Positions 35,205-46,377 are shown, counted from the stretch's first letter. The stretch is 64,000 nt of DNA from Monocercomonoides exilis (GCA_001643675.2 LSRY02000003.1:2461501-2525500); one strand, 5' to 3'. The notes: generated by a model from the letters alone, not told the origin. Made by a program: numbers and translations.

Positions 35205-35462
35205 ATGCATCAGAAGGTCGATGCCCTGATCCAATACAAAGAAAGTGAAAATAGCATCGAAAAAGTTGGAGAAAGAGTTGAAGATAATGATGAAGATGGC
35301 ACACTTGGTGTGAAAGGACAAATTGCAGAAGGATTTAAAAAAGAAGAAGAAGGTGAAGAAGAAGATGGTTGTGAAGGTGAAGAAGAAGGAGACGAAAGAG
35401 ATGAAGAAGTGGAAGAGGTTGAAGTCAAAGAAGGAGGAGGAGGAAGAAGGCGAAGAAAATGA
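35205..35462 (+). CDS. Small acidic ORF of the MHQxVDxLIQ type
   Basis: 85 codons: MHQKVDALIQYKESENSIEK, VGERVEDNDEDGTLGVKGQI, AEGFKKEEEGEEEDGCEGEE and a basic end (GGGGRRRRK). The inverted copy 47967-48224 differs by a few residues (V to I, DEE to KEE) in the same frame. It runs directly into the GAA tract. The first 40 residues have ordinary composition and are shared with the copy at 25799-25966. Function unknown. Confidence 0.45.
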   Translation: MHQKVDALIQYKESENSIEKVGERVEDNDEDGTLGVKGQIAEGFKKEEEGEEEDGCEGEEEGDERDEEVEEVEVKEGGGGRRRRK

Positions 35463-35541
35463 AGAAGAAAAAGAAGAAGAAAAAGAAGAAGACGAAGAAG
35501 AAGAAGAAGAAGAAGAAGACGAAGAAGAAGAAAAAGAAGAA

Positions 35542-35576
<35 letters not shown>

Positions 35577-36001
35577 AGAAGAAGAAGAAGAAGAAGAAGA
35601 AGAAGAAGAAGAAGAAGAAGAAGAAGAAGAAGAAGAAGAAGAAGAAGAAGAAGAAGAAGAAGAAGAAGAAGAAGAAGAAGAAGAAGAAGAAGAAGAAGAA
35701 GAAGAAGAAGAAGAAGAAGAAGAAGAAGAAGAAGAAGAAGAAGAAGAAGAAGAAGAAGAAGAAGAAGAAGAAGAAGAAGAAGAAAAAGAAGAAGAAGAAT
35801 AAAAAGAAGAAGGTGAAGATGAATAAAAAGAAGAAGGTGAAGATGAATAAAAAGAAGAAGAAGAAGGAGAAGAGGTAGAAGGAGAAGGAGAAGGAGAAGG
35901 AGAAGGAGAAGAAGAAGAAGAAGAAGAAGAAGAAGAAGAAGAAGAAGAAGAAGAAGAAGAAGAAGAAGAAGAAGAAGAAGAAGAAGAAGAAGAAGAAGAA
36001 G
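35459..36001 (+). repeat. Expanded GAA tract (polypurine)
   Basis: Near-pure GAA over more than 500 bp: pure from about 35554 to 35783, a GAAGGTGAAGAT interlude at 35803-35850, GGAGAA units, then pure GAA again at about 35909-36000. The matching tract in the right arm (47911-47968) is about 480 bp shorter. Poly-Glu, Lys, Leu and Phe frames across it are not genes. Confidence 0.95.
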
Positions 36002-36410
36002 CACCTGAAAATGAAGGAGATGGAGAAGGAAAGAGAAAAGAAAGTCATGGAAATTAATCAGTGGTTTCTCTTTGTTATAAGGAAATTGCAGATAATATTA
36101 TTGCACACACTGACTTGAGAATGAAGATAAAAAAGATAACATAGATGATGATGAAAGCGAAGAAGGAGAAGAAGGAGAAGAAGATGACGATAATGAATGT
36201 ATTGACGAGTTGATTGAAGATTGAGAAATGTGAAGATAAATGAAGACAAACAAAAATGAAGATGCTCGCAGAAATAATTTATTTCCTGTTTTTCAACCCT
36301 GAGTTCTTCTGACAAACAAAATCCTCAAACTCCTCCCTCTCAATCCACTCCTCCCTCTCCATCCACACTCACAACCCCATCGATGGTACAATCATCCCCA
36401 ACCTCAACAG

Positions 36411-37536
36411 CATATTCACTTCCATCTCTGCCTTCAACACATCTTTTCTTCGCCAAACACGCTCTTCACCAAATGATGTTGTAAAATATAACGGATCTGA
36501 ATCTCATAAATTGAAACCTGGAAGATTGGCTTTTTCTGAATTGAACTGCTATCTTTTTGAATGGTGTGAGTGGAATAATTCAAACAGCGGAGGTAATAAT
36601 AATGGAGGAGCGCTTGATGTTTTTAGTGCAAATGCAAATCTCACAATCACTTCTTGCTCATTCAACAAATGTTCTTGTTCAGGTAGCGGATATGGCGGAG
36701 CATTGTATTGTGGAAGTTTGTTGAATATCAACATTACAAAATCCAATTTCACAAGCTGTTCCGCTTATCGTGGAGGAGCAACTTGTATTGCTGGTCCTCA
36801 GTCAAGTTCTGTTTATTCATTCTCAGAAAACAGAGTTGAAAGTTGCTCAATAAAAGGCAATATTGGAACTGGTTGGTATTTTGCTCTCGATAATATGCCA
36901 TCTGATGCAAAATTCTTGTTCAAAAATTGCTCCTGCATTGCAAATACCGGAGGTGATGCTGCTGGAGCAGTCACATTCAATTGGCATCCACCACAAAAAC
37001 CAAAACAGTGCTTGCTCCAAGAGTGCCAGTTCATAAACAACAAAGTCGAAAATCCAACAACCTATGGTGGTGCTGCGTTGTGTTGCACCAAAACATATGA
37101 TTGGATGAATAATGTTAAATTCATAACATTCTGTTTCTTCGATGGAAACACAGCAACTAATGGCAGAGGAAACGATGTGTTTTTCAATGGAAGCAGCATC
37201 ACCCAATCACCATTTGAGAATTGTGGATCAACAACTCCAACAAAAAGAGTGTGGAATAATGGAACAGCAGACAATGAAACTTTCAATGGCTGGCTCCCCC
37301 TCATCGCCCAGAACAAAATCGTTGCAAATGGTGGAACTGATGCTGATGCCTGTGGCAGACCCCAACATACCCCATGTGCCACCATCGAGTATGCCCTCAA
37401 CGGCTTCATTTCTCTCCTCCAAGACGCATCTCTCACCCTCCTTTCCTCAACATTTGTTCCAACTCAAACACTCACATCCAGCGCGGTTGACACTAAAATC
37501 ACAGGAAATGATGAAATTTTTGTAATCTCCTTGTAA
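36411..37536 (+). CDS. Pmp-like surface protein cassette P6
   Basis: Family repeats: ITSCSFNKCSCSGSGYGGAL, INITKSNFTSCSAYRGGAT, FSENRVESCSIKGNIGTGWY, FLFKNCSCIANTGGDAAGAV, CLLQECQFINNKVENPTTYG, FITFCFFDGNTATNGRGND, ACGRPQHTPCATIEYAL, ending AVDTKITGNDEIFVISL and TAA. The start given is the acceptor-like ctcaacag. A possible leader exon, ATG at 36263 with a GTTTTT donor near 36294, would join in phase (MKMLAEIIYFL), but it is weak. Its middle is nearly identical to P6', while the N- and C-terminal parts differ. Confidence 0.6.
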
Positions 37537-37539
37537 TTT

Positions 37540-38190
37540 CATTCCATTTATTTTGAATATATTCCATGTAATATCAATATTCATGAACTTTCATCTTCTT
37601 TTCATTTGAAGTCTATATCACCACTTATTTTTTCAAAATCCTAACCATCCGCTCAGATAAAAACATTTCTTCAAAATTTCTTCATCCAATTTCTCCTTTT
37701 CATCAAAGGCAAATTCAGCTTGTTGCTTTACATCATCTATTTCATCTCTCAAATAGCATTTCTTCAATCTTATCAGAAAGCTCTTCAAAGCATTAATTTC
37801 CTCAACATTCCGATTTCAACTTGTTCGTGTCCGATTAGCGCAACCACCTCTTTGAAATTTTCCTTTAAATAAGCCTTTTCCTCAAAATTGCTCTCCCTTA
37901 TCGTTTCATTTCCTGCAATTCACGTGGTTTTGATGTTGTGTGACCTGTCGGAGACTTTTTTGGAACCCATCCATTTCATAAAAGGGTTTCTCCAATTCTT
38001 TTTCTTTTTCATCTGTGCCTCCTTCATTCACTGAAAAAAGGGGAAAAGCATCCTCCTTTTTTGATTTTGCTTCATCTGATCGGCTTTTCGTGTAAAATTA
38101 AGTATCTCTTCTATTATCATATAATTTCAGCTGATATTCTGTGATAAAATAGATATTTCTTTTTGTGTTTCCAAATTGACATCGATGATG
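37540..38190 (+). repeat. Conserved 3' flank of cassettes (P6 copy)
   Basis: Closest to the P4 flank: 'ccgctcagataaaaacattt', 'ggcaaattcagcttgttgct', 'catctatttcatctctcaaa'. It ends with the 'gaggcctggcgctgaattcg' block that is shared with the P7' side (45690-45712). Confidence 0.75.
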
Positions 38191-38695
38191 AGGCCTGGCG
38201 CTGAATTCGAGGATTGTTTATTGAAACAAAAATAACATCACAATTTTTATTGCTCGCTGAAAAAGACGTTGAAGAAGAAGAAGAAACGAAACGAAACGAA
38301 TTTGAACAAATGGCTTTTCATCACGAGAATCTTGAATGAAAAATGAAATGAAGAAACATTTGACGATCGATCTGCTGAGTTGAAGAAAAGTGAATGAAAT
38401 AATTTTCAGTTCAATTTTGTGGCTCTGCTGAATTGAATAGCATAATGGCATATGAACATCGATGGTCTGACACAGCATGTTGTGAGAGGAAATTGATGAA
38501 GACGAAGCAACAGAAGGCGAAGAAGAAGAAGGTGAAGTAGGTAACGATGATGATGATGAAGAATGAGAAGAAGGCGAATAAGAAGAAGAAGAAATTGGAG
38601 AAAAAGGAGACGACGATGACGAACGAATAGAATAAGTTGATTGAAGGTCCAGATTTTCTGATGAGGATGATAACAAATAAATACAGAGAGTTTCG

Positions 38696-39992
38696 ATGAA
38701 GTTTCTATTTTTTTTCCTCCTCTTTTCGTATGTTCTTTTTACGAACAAAATCCTCCAACTCATCCCTCTCCATCCACTCAACCATCTTCCTCCGCACTCA
38801 CAACCCCATTGATGGAGCCATCATTCCCTCTCTCAACAGCCCTGCCACTTCTCTCTCTGCCTTCAATGCTTCTTTCCTCCACCAAACACGATCTTCATCA
38901 AATGCTCCTGTTGTATATGAAGGAAATGAAACTCACAGAAAATCACCTGGAAGATTGACTTCTTTTGATGAGAACAGTCATCGCTTTGAATGGTGTGAAT
39001 GGAATGATTCAGATGGTGGATCAAGTCGTGGTGGTGCACTTTATGTTGTTTGCACAAACGCAAATCTCACAATCACTTCTTGTTCATTCAACAATTGTTC
39101 AAGTGGTGATCACGGTGGAGCTTTGTTCGCTCAAAATTTATTAAATGCCAATATCGCAAATTCCAATTTCACAAGCTGCACAGCTGCTCATGCAGGAGCT
39201 GCTTATGTTGGGTATCCGCAATCAAATTCTGTTTATTCATTTTCCGATAACACAGTGGAAAGTTGCTCAATAACAAATTGGTGTGGAACTGGTTGGTATT
39301 TTAATGTTTCTGGCCTTTCATCAAATGGTCAATTTCAGTTTACAAACAGCAAGTGCATCTCAAATTCTGGAAAAGATTCTGCGGGTTCTTTGACATTTGC
39401 AAATCCACCAATTAATAAACCAAGCAAGTTTTTGATTGATGATTGCCAGTTTATAAACAACAAATTATCTGCTTCTTCGACATATGGAGGTGCAGGAATG
39501 TATTTTTGGAACACTTATTCCTGGATGAATGGAATAAAATTCATCACATTCTGTTTCTTCGATGGTAATTCCGCAACAAATGGCAGAGGAAACGATGTGT
39601 TCTTCAGCGGAAGCAGCATCACCCAATCACCATTTGAGAATTGTGGTTCAACAACCCTATCGAAAAGAGTGTATAATAATGGACAAGCTGACAATGCAGT
39701 GTATAATGGCTGGCTCCCCCTCATTGCCCAGAACAAAATCGTTTCTAACAGCGGAACTGATGCTGATGCCTGTGGCAGACCCCAACAAACCCCATGTGCC
39801 ACCATCGAGTATGCCCTCACCAGCTTCATTTCTCTCCTCCAAGACGCATCTCTCACCCTCCTTTCCTCAACATTTGTTCCAACTCAAACACTCACTTTCA
39901 GCGCGGTTGATACAAAAATCATTGATAACGATGAACTTTATCTGATTCTCAAATTAATTCTTTCATTTTTCATATCATTGAAAAATTCATGA
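38696..39992 (+). CDS. Pmp-like surface protein P7, two exons with signal peptide
   Basis: Exon 1 (38696-38727) begins ATG and encodes MKFLFFFLLFS, a short signal peptide. A 112-bp intron has donor GTATGT at 38728 and acceptor ctctcaacag ending 38839. Exon 2 (38840-39992) continues in phase (TC+C) with PATSLSAFNASFLHQTRSS and the family repeats (ITSCSFNNCSSGDHGGALF, NIANSNFTSCTAAHAGAA, FSDNTVESCSITNWCGTGWY, FITFCFFDGNSATNGRGND, ACGRPQQTPCATIEYAL), ending AVDTKIIDNDE and a hydrophobic tail. Total 394 residues. Unspliced, the same ATG leads to a stop after 38 codons, whereas an internal ATG at 38730 opens a 420-codon frame without signal peptide. This is the cassette with the most complete gene structure in the window, apart from its inverted twin. 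Confidence 0.7.
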
Positions 39993-40680
39993 TCTTTCAT
40001 CGCTTCTTCAACTGAGATCTATACCACTTGTTTATTTAAAGATCCTAGACTCATCTCACATAAAAAACACTTCTTCTTCATTTCTTCTATTTTCTCCTTT
40101 TCATCAAATGCAAATAAAGCTCGTTGCTTTTGAAAAACATCAATTTCATCTCTTCAAAATGCGTTTCTTCAATCTATTCGAAGGTTTTTCAATTATTATA
40201 TTTTCCTCAATTTTCTTATTTCAATATGTTTGTATCCGATTCACTCAACTGCCTTATTGTTCTGCACTTCAAATGTGCTTTTTCTTCTTAATATCTTTTC
40301 TTCCTCATTTCATTTGCAACAATTCTCCGATGTTTCGTATCTGTGTAATCAGTCGAAGACTATTTAGGAACCCAGCCATTCCAAACAAAAATCGTTTCAA
40401 TGCCCTTTCTGTTTTCATTGCAAATGCTTCAGTTTCCGAATGAAAAAGTCAGATTCTATCTCCGTTTTCTGCTGTATGCCTTCTGCTCCGATTTTGACAG
40501 CTCAATATTGCATCTATTTCTTTGAAGTTTTCATTTTGGTTGATATTCTGCGATTGAACGAATATTTCTTTTGAATTTCCAAATTGATGCTGAAGGCGAA
40601 GCCTGCCGTCCAATTTGAGAGTTGTTGATGAAATGATAAATTCAACATTATTTTTGATATTCATTGAAGAAGGCGTTGAA
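39993..40680 (+). repeat. Conserved 3' flank of cassettes (P7 copy)
   Basis: Contains 'ctccttttcatcaaatgcaa', 'gcgtttcttcaatctattcg' and 'tgtatgccttctgctccgat', which recur in the P5 flank and at 51060-51157. An ATG-initiated 111-codon frame (40108-40443) lies inside, but the corresponding frame is not kept in the P4 or P5 flanks, so I do not call it a gene. Confidence 0.75.
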
Positions 40681-40957
40681 GAAAAAAAGAAGGATCACAA
40701 ATTTTGAAATGAAGATAGATGCTGTGTGAATGTGCGAACGAATGAGGAAGAATGAAGTTGAAGAAGAAGAAGAAGAAGCAAAATTTGACTGAAGAAGATT
40801 TTGTGTGTTTTTGGCTATGCGGTTCATAACAGGTGTGCTTGTCGCTGAATGATCAGGTGAATTGTGAGAAGGCGAATTTTGTGTTTGTAAATCGAGAAAT
40901 GAGGAAGATGGTGATTGAATGAAGGAGGATTATCGGAAGACGAAGAAGAAGAAGAAG

Positions 40958-42945
40958 ACGAAGAAAAAGAAGAAGAAAGTGAAGAGTGAGAAGAAGAAGG
41001 TGAAAAAAAAAGAAGAAGAAGAAGAAAATGATGATGATGATGATGATGATGATGAAGGTGAAGAGGAAGAAAAGAAGAAGAAGAAGAAGAAGATGATGAT
41101 AATGAATGGATTGAATGAGATGATTAATTGTTGAAAATTGAGAAGTTGAGTGTCAATTTTCATCAACGTAGAATTTCATTGAAATTCTCTTCTTATGTTC
41201 CTTTTTCTTCTGCGGAGGAGAAACATCTGAATCCTTTTCACTTTCAGCTCAATCTCTTTCTCTCTCTCCAACAATAAATACTAAGCACGCGTCAATCTCT
41301 TTTTCATTCCATCTCTTCTTCTTTCGTTTCCCTTTTTTCACTCAAAACATCTTCCCTCAAAAATAATTCTTTGTCAAAGCCCAACGCCAGGCATCTTCGA
41401 AATATCTCGCATTTCATCTGTCTGTCTGTATTTTTCCTTTCCTGCTTTTCTTTTTCTTCTTCAAAGCCACCTAATCCCTCATTCTTTCAGCATTCTTAAA
41501 ACAAAATAATAATTACTTCAAAAAAATAACAACAACAAACCTTCAGAACCTATTTTTAAAGGCAATTTTCTGTTTTTTATCCCGTTGGCACCTGTTTTCT
41601 TTATCAATTTCATTATTCCTTTCGTTTTCGAATGTTTCATCATCTGATTCTCCAACCATCCTTTCCATCAGTTGTTTCTCCATCAAGTGCATCGATTTCT
41701 TGTTCTTCTGAAAAATGTGAAATTCATGCATTTCGTTCAAATTCCATCTTTCTCATTGAAAAATATCCTTGTTTTTCGCCTGAAAATATCATCTCCAATT
41801 TCATTCGAATCCCTTCACCCTGGGCACTTTCCATATGAATTTGCTGGCTCAGTTCGTTAGCCACCCTGCACAACGAGATATCCCGCTTTCGTTCATTTTC
41901 ATTCATTTCCACTTCCTGCCCTGAAAACAACACAAAAACAGTCAACAGGCAAATATTCATATAAATAAAATAAATAAATGTCAAACTGCTCTTCGACTGT
42001 TTTTTGCCAAGCACACTCATTTCCACAGCCATCATCATATAAAAATTCAATCTCTTCATTTCAGCCTCAGAATGGTCAAATTGCAGCACGGAATGCATCT
42101 CCACAAAATACATCGTGTATCTCATTGGAGGGTCTTCTCAGCCCGTACACATCGTGGTGGGTGTCCAGAGGGGTTTTTTCTGTTTTTGGCATGATCATCT
42201 CCTTTAATAATATTCTCAACCATCCAAAAAAGTATTTGATGTTTATTTCGTCAACACCATGCACATGAGGGATATGGGGCAGAGAAGAGATGGAAGAGGA
42301 TTATTTGTGGGAGGGGGTGGGAGTTGGGTGTTTTACGGAATGTTTATATTTCAAGAATGATTTTTGAATGAAAGAAATTCTGAGACAAAGGGGGTGGGGA
42401 AGGATAGGGAGAGATTTGGAGAGGAACATGCAGTACATATATAGAGAAGTGGCTGAGGATGATGAAAGAGGACTGATTGGTGATTGGAGAAATGGAATTT
42501 GAAAAGAAAGAAAAGAGGGCAAAAGCTGGAAAGAAGAGGGAAATTGAGAAATGTTCAAATGGAAGAGGGGTATTTTTATGAGAGGAGAAGATATTTTGGA
42601 AGAGAATGGGAAAGATAAAGAAAAGGAGGGGATTGATATTTTCTGATGATTTTGGGGGTTGAATGGAAGAGGGGAATGGAAAGGAAAATAAATAGAGGGA
42701 TATTAATATTTTCTATTTTTGAGAGGAAAAGAGGGGAAATCACAGAAAGAAAGTGAATTGCCTTTGGAAAAATATGCAATGTTGATTTCCACAATCTGTT
42801 CGTCACAAATTTTGTGATTGAATTTTTCAAACCAATCTGAAGTTTATACGGCAAGCGAGACGTTTTGGCCAATCAACGACTTCATACAAATTATTCTCAA
42901 CATCATAAATGTTGTTCAACTGTTTTCGCATTTCTCAACTGCATC
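40958..42945. other. Unique spacer of palindrome II
   Basis: Sequence without inverted partner: a GAA/GAT tract (about 40965-41100), CT-rich DNA, a membrane-protein relic on the minus strand (41550-42265), then purine-rich DNA (42290-42740). Unlike the spacer of palindrome I it holds no Pmp relic. Confidence 0.8.
41543..42265 (-). pseudogene. Relic of a membrane protein
   Basis: Minus strand, two or three frames: LRILLKEMIMPKTEKTPLDT, HHDVYGLRRPSNEIHDVFCG (42230-42110); then in another frame FVEMHSVLQFDHSEAEMKRL, a TM segment SLTFIYFIYMNICLLTVFVL (about 41990-41935) and VANELSQQIHMESAQGEGIR, KLEMIFSGEKQGYF to a stop at 41724. A third acidic piece, MVGESDDETFENERNNEIDK, follows. Natural composition and a clear TM with charged flanks suggest a decayed or spliced receptor-type gene, possibly of the same general class as the relic in palindrome I. 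Family not identified. Confidence 0.4.
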
Positions 42946-43221
42946 TTCTTCTTCTTCTTCATCTTCAGATAATTCTCCTTCATTCAATCAACCATTTTCC
43001 TCATTTTTCGGTTTACAAACACAAGATTCGCCTTCTCACAATTCGCTTGCTTATTCAGCGACAATTATGCCTGTTGTGAATCGCATGGCCAAAAACACAC
43101 AAAATCTTCTTCAGTCAAATTTTGCTTCTTCTTCTTCTTCTTCAACTTCATTCTTCCTCATTCGTTCGCACATTCACACAGCATCTATCTTCATTTCAAA
43201 ATTTGTGATCCTTCTTTTTTT

Positions 43222-43910
43222 CTTCAACGCCTTCTTCAATGAATATCAAAAATAATGTTGAATTTATCATTTCATCAACAACTCTCAAATTGGACGGCAG
43301 GCTTCGCCTTCAGCATCAATTTGGAAATTCAAAAGAAATATTCGTTCAATCGCAGAATATCAACCAAAATGAAAACTTCAAAGAAATAGATGCAATATTG
43401 AGCTGTCAAAATCGGAGCAGAAGGCATACAGCAGAAAACGGAGATAGAATCTGACTTTTTCATTCGGAAACTGAAGCATTTGCAATGAAAACAGAAAGGG
43501 CATTGAAACGATTTTTGTTTGGAATGGCTGGGTTCCTAAATAGTCTTCGACTGATTACACAGATACGAAACATCGGAGAATTGTTGCAAATGAAATGAGG
43601 AAGAAAAGATATTAAGAAGAAAAAGCACATTTGAAGTGCAGAACAATAAGGCAGTTGAGTGAATCGGATACAAACATATTGAAATAAGAAAATTGAGGAA
43701 AATATAATAATTGAAAAACCTTCGAATAGATTGAAGAAACGCATTTTGAAGAGATGAAATTGATGTTTTTCAAAAGCAACGAGCTTTATTTGCATTTGAT
43801 GAAAAGGAGAAAATAGAAGAAATGAAGAAGAAGTGTTTTTTATGTGAGATGAGTCTAGGATCTTTAAATAAACAAGTGGTATAGATCTCAGTTGAAGAAG
43901 CGATGAAAGA
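43222..43910 (-). repeat. Conserved 3' flank of cassettes (P7' copy)
   Basis: Mirror of 39993-40680, identical by eye. Confidence 0.75.
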
Positions 43911-45207
43911 TCATGAATTTTTCAATGATATGAAAAATGAAAGAATTAATTTGAGAATCAGATAAAGTTCATCGTTATCAATGATTTTTGTATCAACCGC
44001 GCTGAAAGTGAGTGTTTGAGTTGGAACAAATGTTGAGGAAAGGAGGGTGAGAGATGCGTCTTGGAGGAGAGAAATGAAGCTGGTGAGGGCATACTCGATG
44101 GTGGCACATGGGGTTTGTTGGGGTCTGCCACAGGCATCAGCATCAGTTCCGCTGTTAGAAACGATTTTGTTCTGGGCAATGAGGGGGAGCCAGCCATTAT
44201 ACACTGCATTGTCAGCTTGTCCATTATTATACACTCTTTTCGATAGGGTTGTTGAACCACAATTCTCAAATGGTGATTGGGTGATGCTGCTTCCGCTGAA
44301 GAACACATCGTTTCCTCTGCCATTTGTTGCGGAATTACCATCGAAGAAACAGAATGTGATGAATTTTATTCCATTCATCCAGGAATAAGTGTTCCAAAAA
44401 TACATTCCTGCACCTCCATATGTCGAAGAAGCAGATAATTTGTTGTTTATAAACTGGCAATCATCAATCAAAAACTTGCTTGGTTTATTAATTGGTGGAT
44501 TTGCAAATGTCAAAGAACCCGCAGAATCTTTTCCAGAATTTGAGATGCACTTGCTGTTTGTAAACTGAAATTGACCATTTGATGAAAGGCCAGAAACATT
44601 AAAATACCAACCAGTTCCACACCAATTTGTTATTGAGCAACTTTCCACTGTGTTATCGGAAAATGAATAAACAGAATTTGATTGCGGATACCCAACATAA
44701 GCAGCTCCTGCATGAGCAGCTGTGCAGCTTGTGAAATTGGAATTTGCGATATTGGCATTTAATAAATTTTGAGCGAACAAAGCTCCACCGTGATCACCAC
44801 TTGAACAATTGTTGAATGAACAAGAAGTGATTGTGAGATTTGCGTTTGTGCAAACAACATAAAGTGCACCACCACGACTTGATCCACCATCTGAATCATT
44901 CCATTCACACCATTCAAAGCGATGACTGTTCTCATCAAAAGAAGTCAATCTTCCAGGTGATTTTCTGTGAGTTTCATTTCCTTCATATACAACAGGAGCA
45001 TTTGATGAAGATCGTGTTTGGTGGAGGAAAGAAGCATTGAAGGCAGAGAGAGAAGTGGCAGGGCTGTTGAGAGAGGGAATGATGGCTCCATCAATGGGGT
45101 TGTGAGTGCGGAGGAAGATGGTTGAGTGGATGGAGAGGGATGAGTTGGAGGATTTTGTTCGTAAAAAGAACATACGAAAAGAGGAGGAAAAAAAATAGAA
45201 ACTTCAT
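43911..45207 (-). CDS. Pmp-like surface protein P7', two exons with signal peptide
   Basis: Exact inverted twin of P7. Exon 1 is 45207-45176 (ATG, MKFLFFFLLFS), the intron 45175-45064 (GTATGT...CAACAG), and exon 2 45063-43911 with stop TGA. Predicted protein identical to P7. The two genes are convergent, with 3' ends about 3.9 kb apart around the spacer, so transcripts extending through the spacer would be complementary. Confidence 0.7.
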
Positions 45208-45712
45208 CGAAACTCTCTGTATTTATTTGTTATCATCCTCATCAGAAAATCTGGACCTTCAATCAACTTATTCTATTCGTTCGTCATCGTCGTCTCCTTT
45301 TTCTCCAATTTCTTCTTCTTCTTATTCGCCTTCTTCTCATTCTTCATCATCATCATCGTTACCTACTTCACCTTCTTCTTCTTCGCCTTCTGTTGCTTCG
45401 TCTTCATCAATTTCCTCTCACAACATGCTGTGTCAGACCATCGATGTTCATATGCCATTATGCTATTCAATTCAGCAGAGCCACAAAATTGAACTGAAAA
45501 TTATTTCATTCACTTTTCTTCAACTCAGCAGATCGATCGTCAAATGTTTCTTCATTTCATTTTTCATTCAAGATTCTCGTGATGAAAAGCCATTTGTTCA
45601 AATTCGTTTCGTTTCGTTTCTTCTTCTTCTTCAACGTCTTTTTCAGCGAGCAATAAAAATTGTGATGTTATTTTTGTTTCAATAAACAATCCTCGAATTC
45701 AGCGCCAGGCCT

Positions 45713-46377
45713 TGTCATCGATATCAATTTGGATACACAAAACGTAAATTTATTCTATCAAGGAATAACAGCAGAAATTATATGATAATAGAAGAGATAC
45801 TTAATTTAACACGAAAAGCCGATCAGATGAAGCGAAACCAAAAAAGGAAGATGCTTTTCATTCATTTTTCAGTGAATGGAGGAGGCACAGATGAAAAGAT
45901 AACAATATTGAAACAATCTTTGTTTGGAACAAATGATTGAGGTGATGTCTTTCTTCAGATTTCACAATGCCAGGTGCCATAAAGGGAACGAGAGGATGAT
46001 TAAATGAGGAGAACATAATTTTACAGAAAACAAATGATCGAAGGATAATTCTATGAAATGAGAGCTTCTGCAGTGGACAAAAAAGGTGAAGTGAAAATAG
46101 CAAAAGAAATTGAATGTTTTGAAGAGCTTTCTGATAAGATTGAAGAAATGCATTTTGAAGAGAAGAATAATAGAAAGCATTCCTTTAAGCAACAAGCGGA
46201 ATTTGCATTTGATGAAAAAAGAAATTTGAAGAAAGGAAGAAGAAATATTAATTTCTTAGAGGACGTTAAGGATTTTGAAAAAATAAGTGGTGATATAGAC
46301 TTCAAATGAAAACGCGATGAAAGTTCATGAATATTGATATTACATGGAATATATTCAAAAAATGAAGATGAAGGAAA
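45713..46377 (-). repeat. Conserved 3' flank of cassettes (P6' copy)
   Basis: Pairs with 37540-38190 but with many substitutions. Blocks shared with the P4 flank include 'atttgcatttgatgaaaa' and 'ttgaagagctttctgataag'. One plus-strand frame of 83 codons crosses it but is not conserved elsewhere. Confidence 0.65.

Larger units (their letters stand above)
38191..40815. repeat. Identity tract within palindrome II, left copy
   Basis: No difference from the reverse complement of 43088-45712 was found by eye; four open frames across it are identical in length and sequence in both arms. Mismatches begin immediately outside: two bases at 38189-38190, and from 40816 inward about one in ten. The sharp borders are those expected of a recent gene-conversion tract. 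Confidence 0.8.
32183..40957. repeat. Palindrome II, left arm
   Basis: Pairs in inverted orientation with 42946-51158. Coordinate sums are about 83390-83430 for the outer third and 83903-83914 for the inner part; the step of about 480 bp is explained by the longer GAA tract here. Divergence is uneven: 38191-40815 looks identical to its partner, while the outer part and the innermost 140 bp carry many substitutions. It contains acidic ORFs, the GAA tract, cassettes P6 and P7. Confidence 0.9.
43088..45712. repeat. Identity tract within palindrome II, right copy
   Basis: Partner of 38191-40815, including cassette P7', its 3' flank and the serine-rich upstream region. Confidence 0.8.

Noticed and set aside
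35210-36048. Very long open frames of poly-Glu, poly-Lys, poly-Leu and poly-Phe across the GAA tracts (also 24970-25626)
   Set aside because: All six frames of a GAA repeat lack stops; lengths differ by hundreds of bases between arms and no unique sequence is encoded.
40108-40443. 111-codon ATG ORF in the P7 3' flank, identical in both arms
   Set aside because: Identity is explained by the conversion tract; the homologous DNA after P4 and P5 does not keep this frame.
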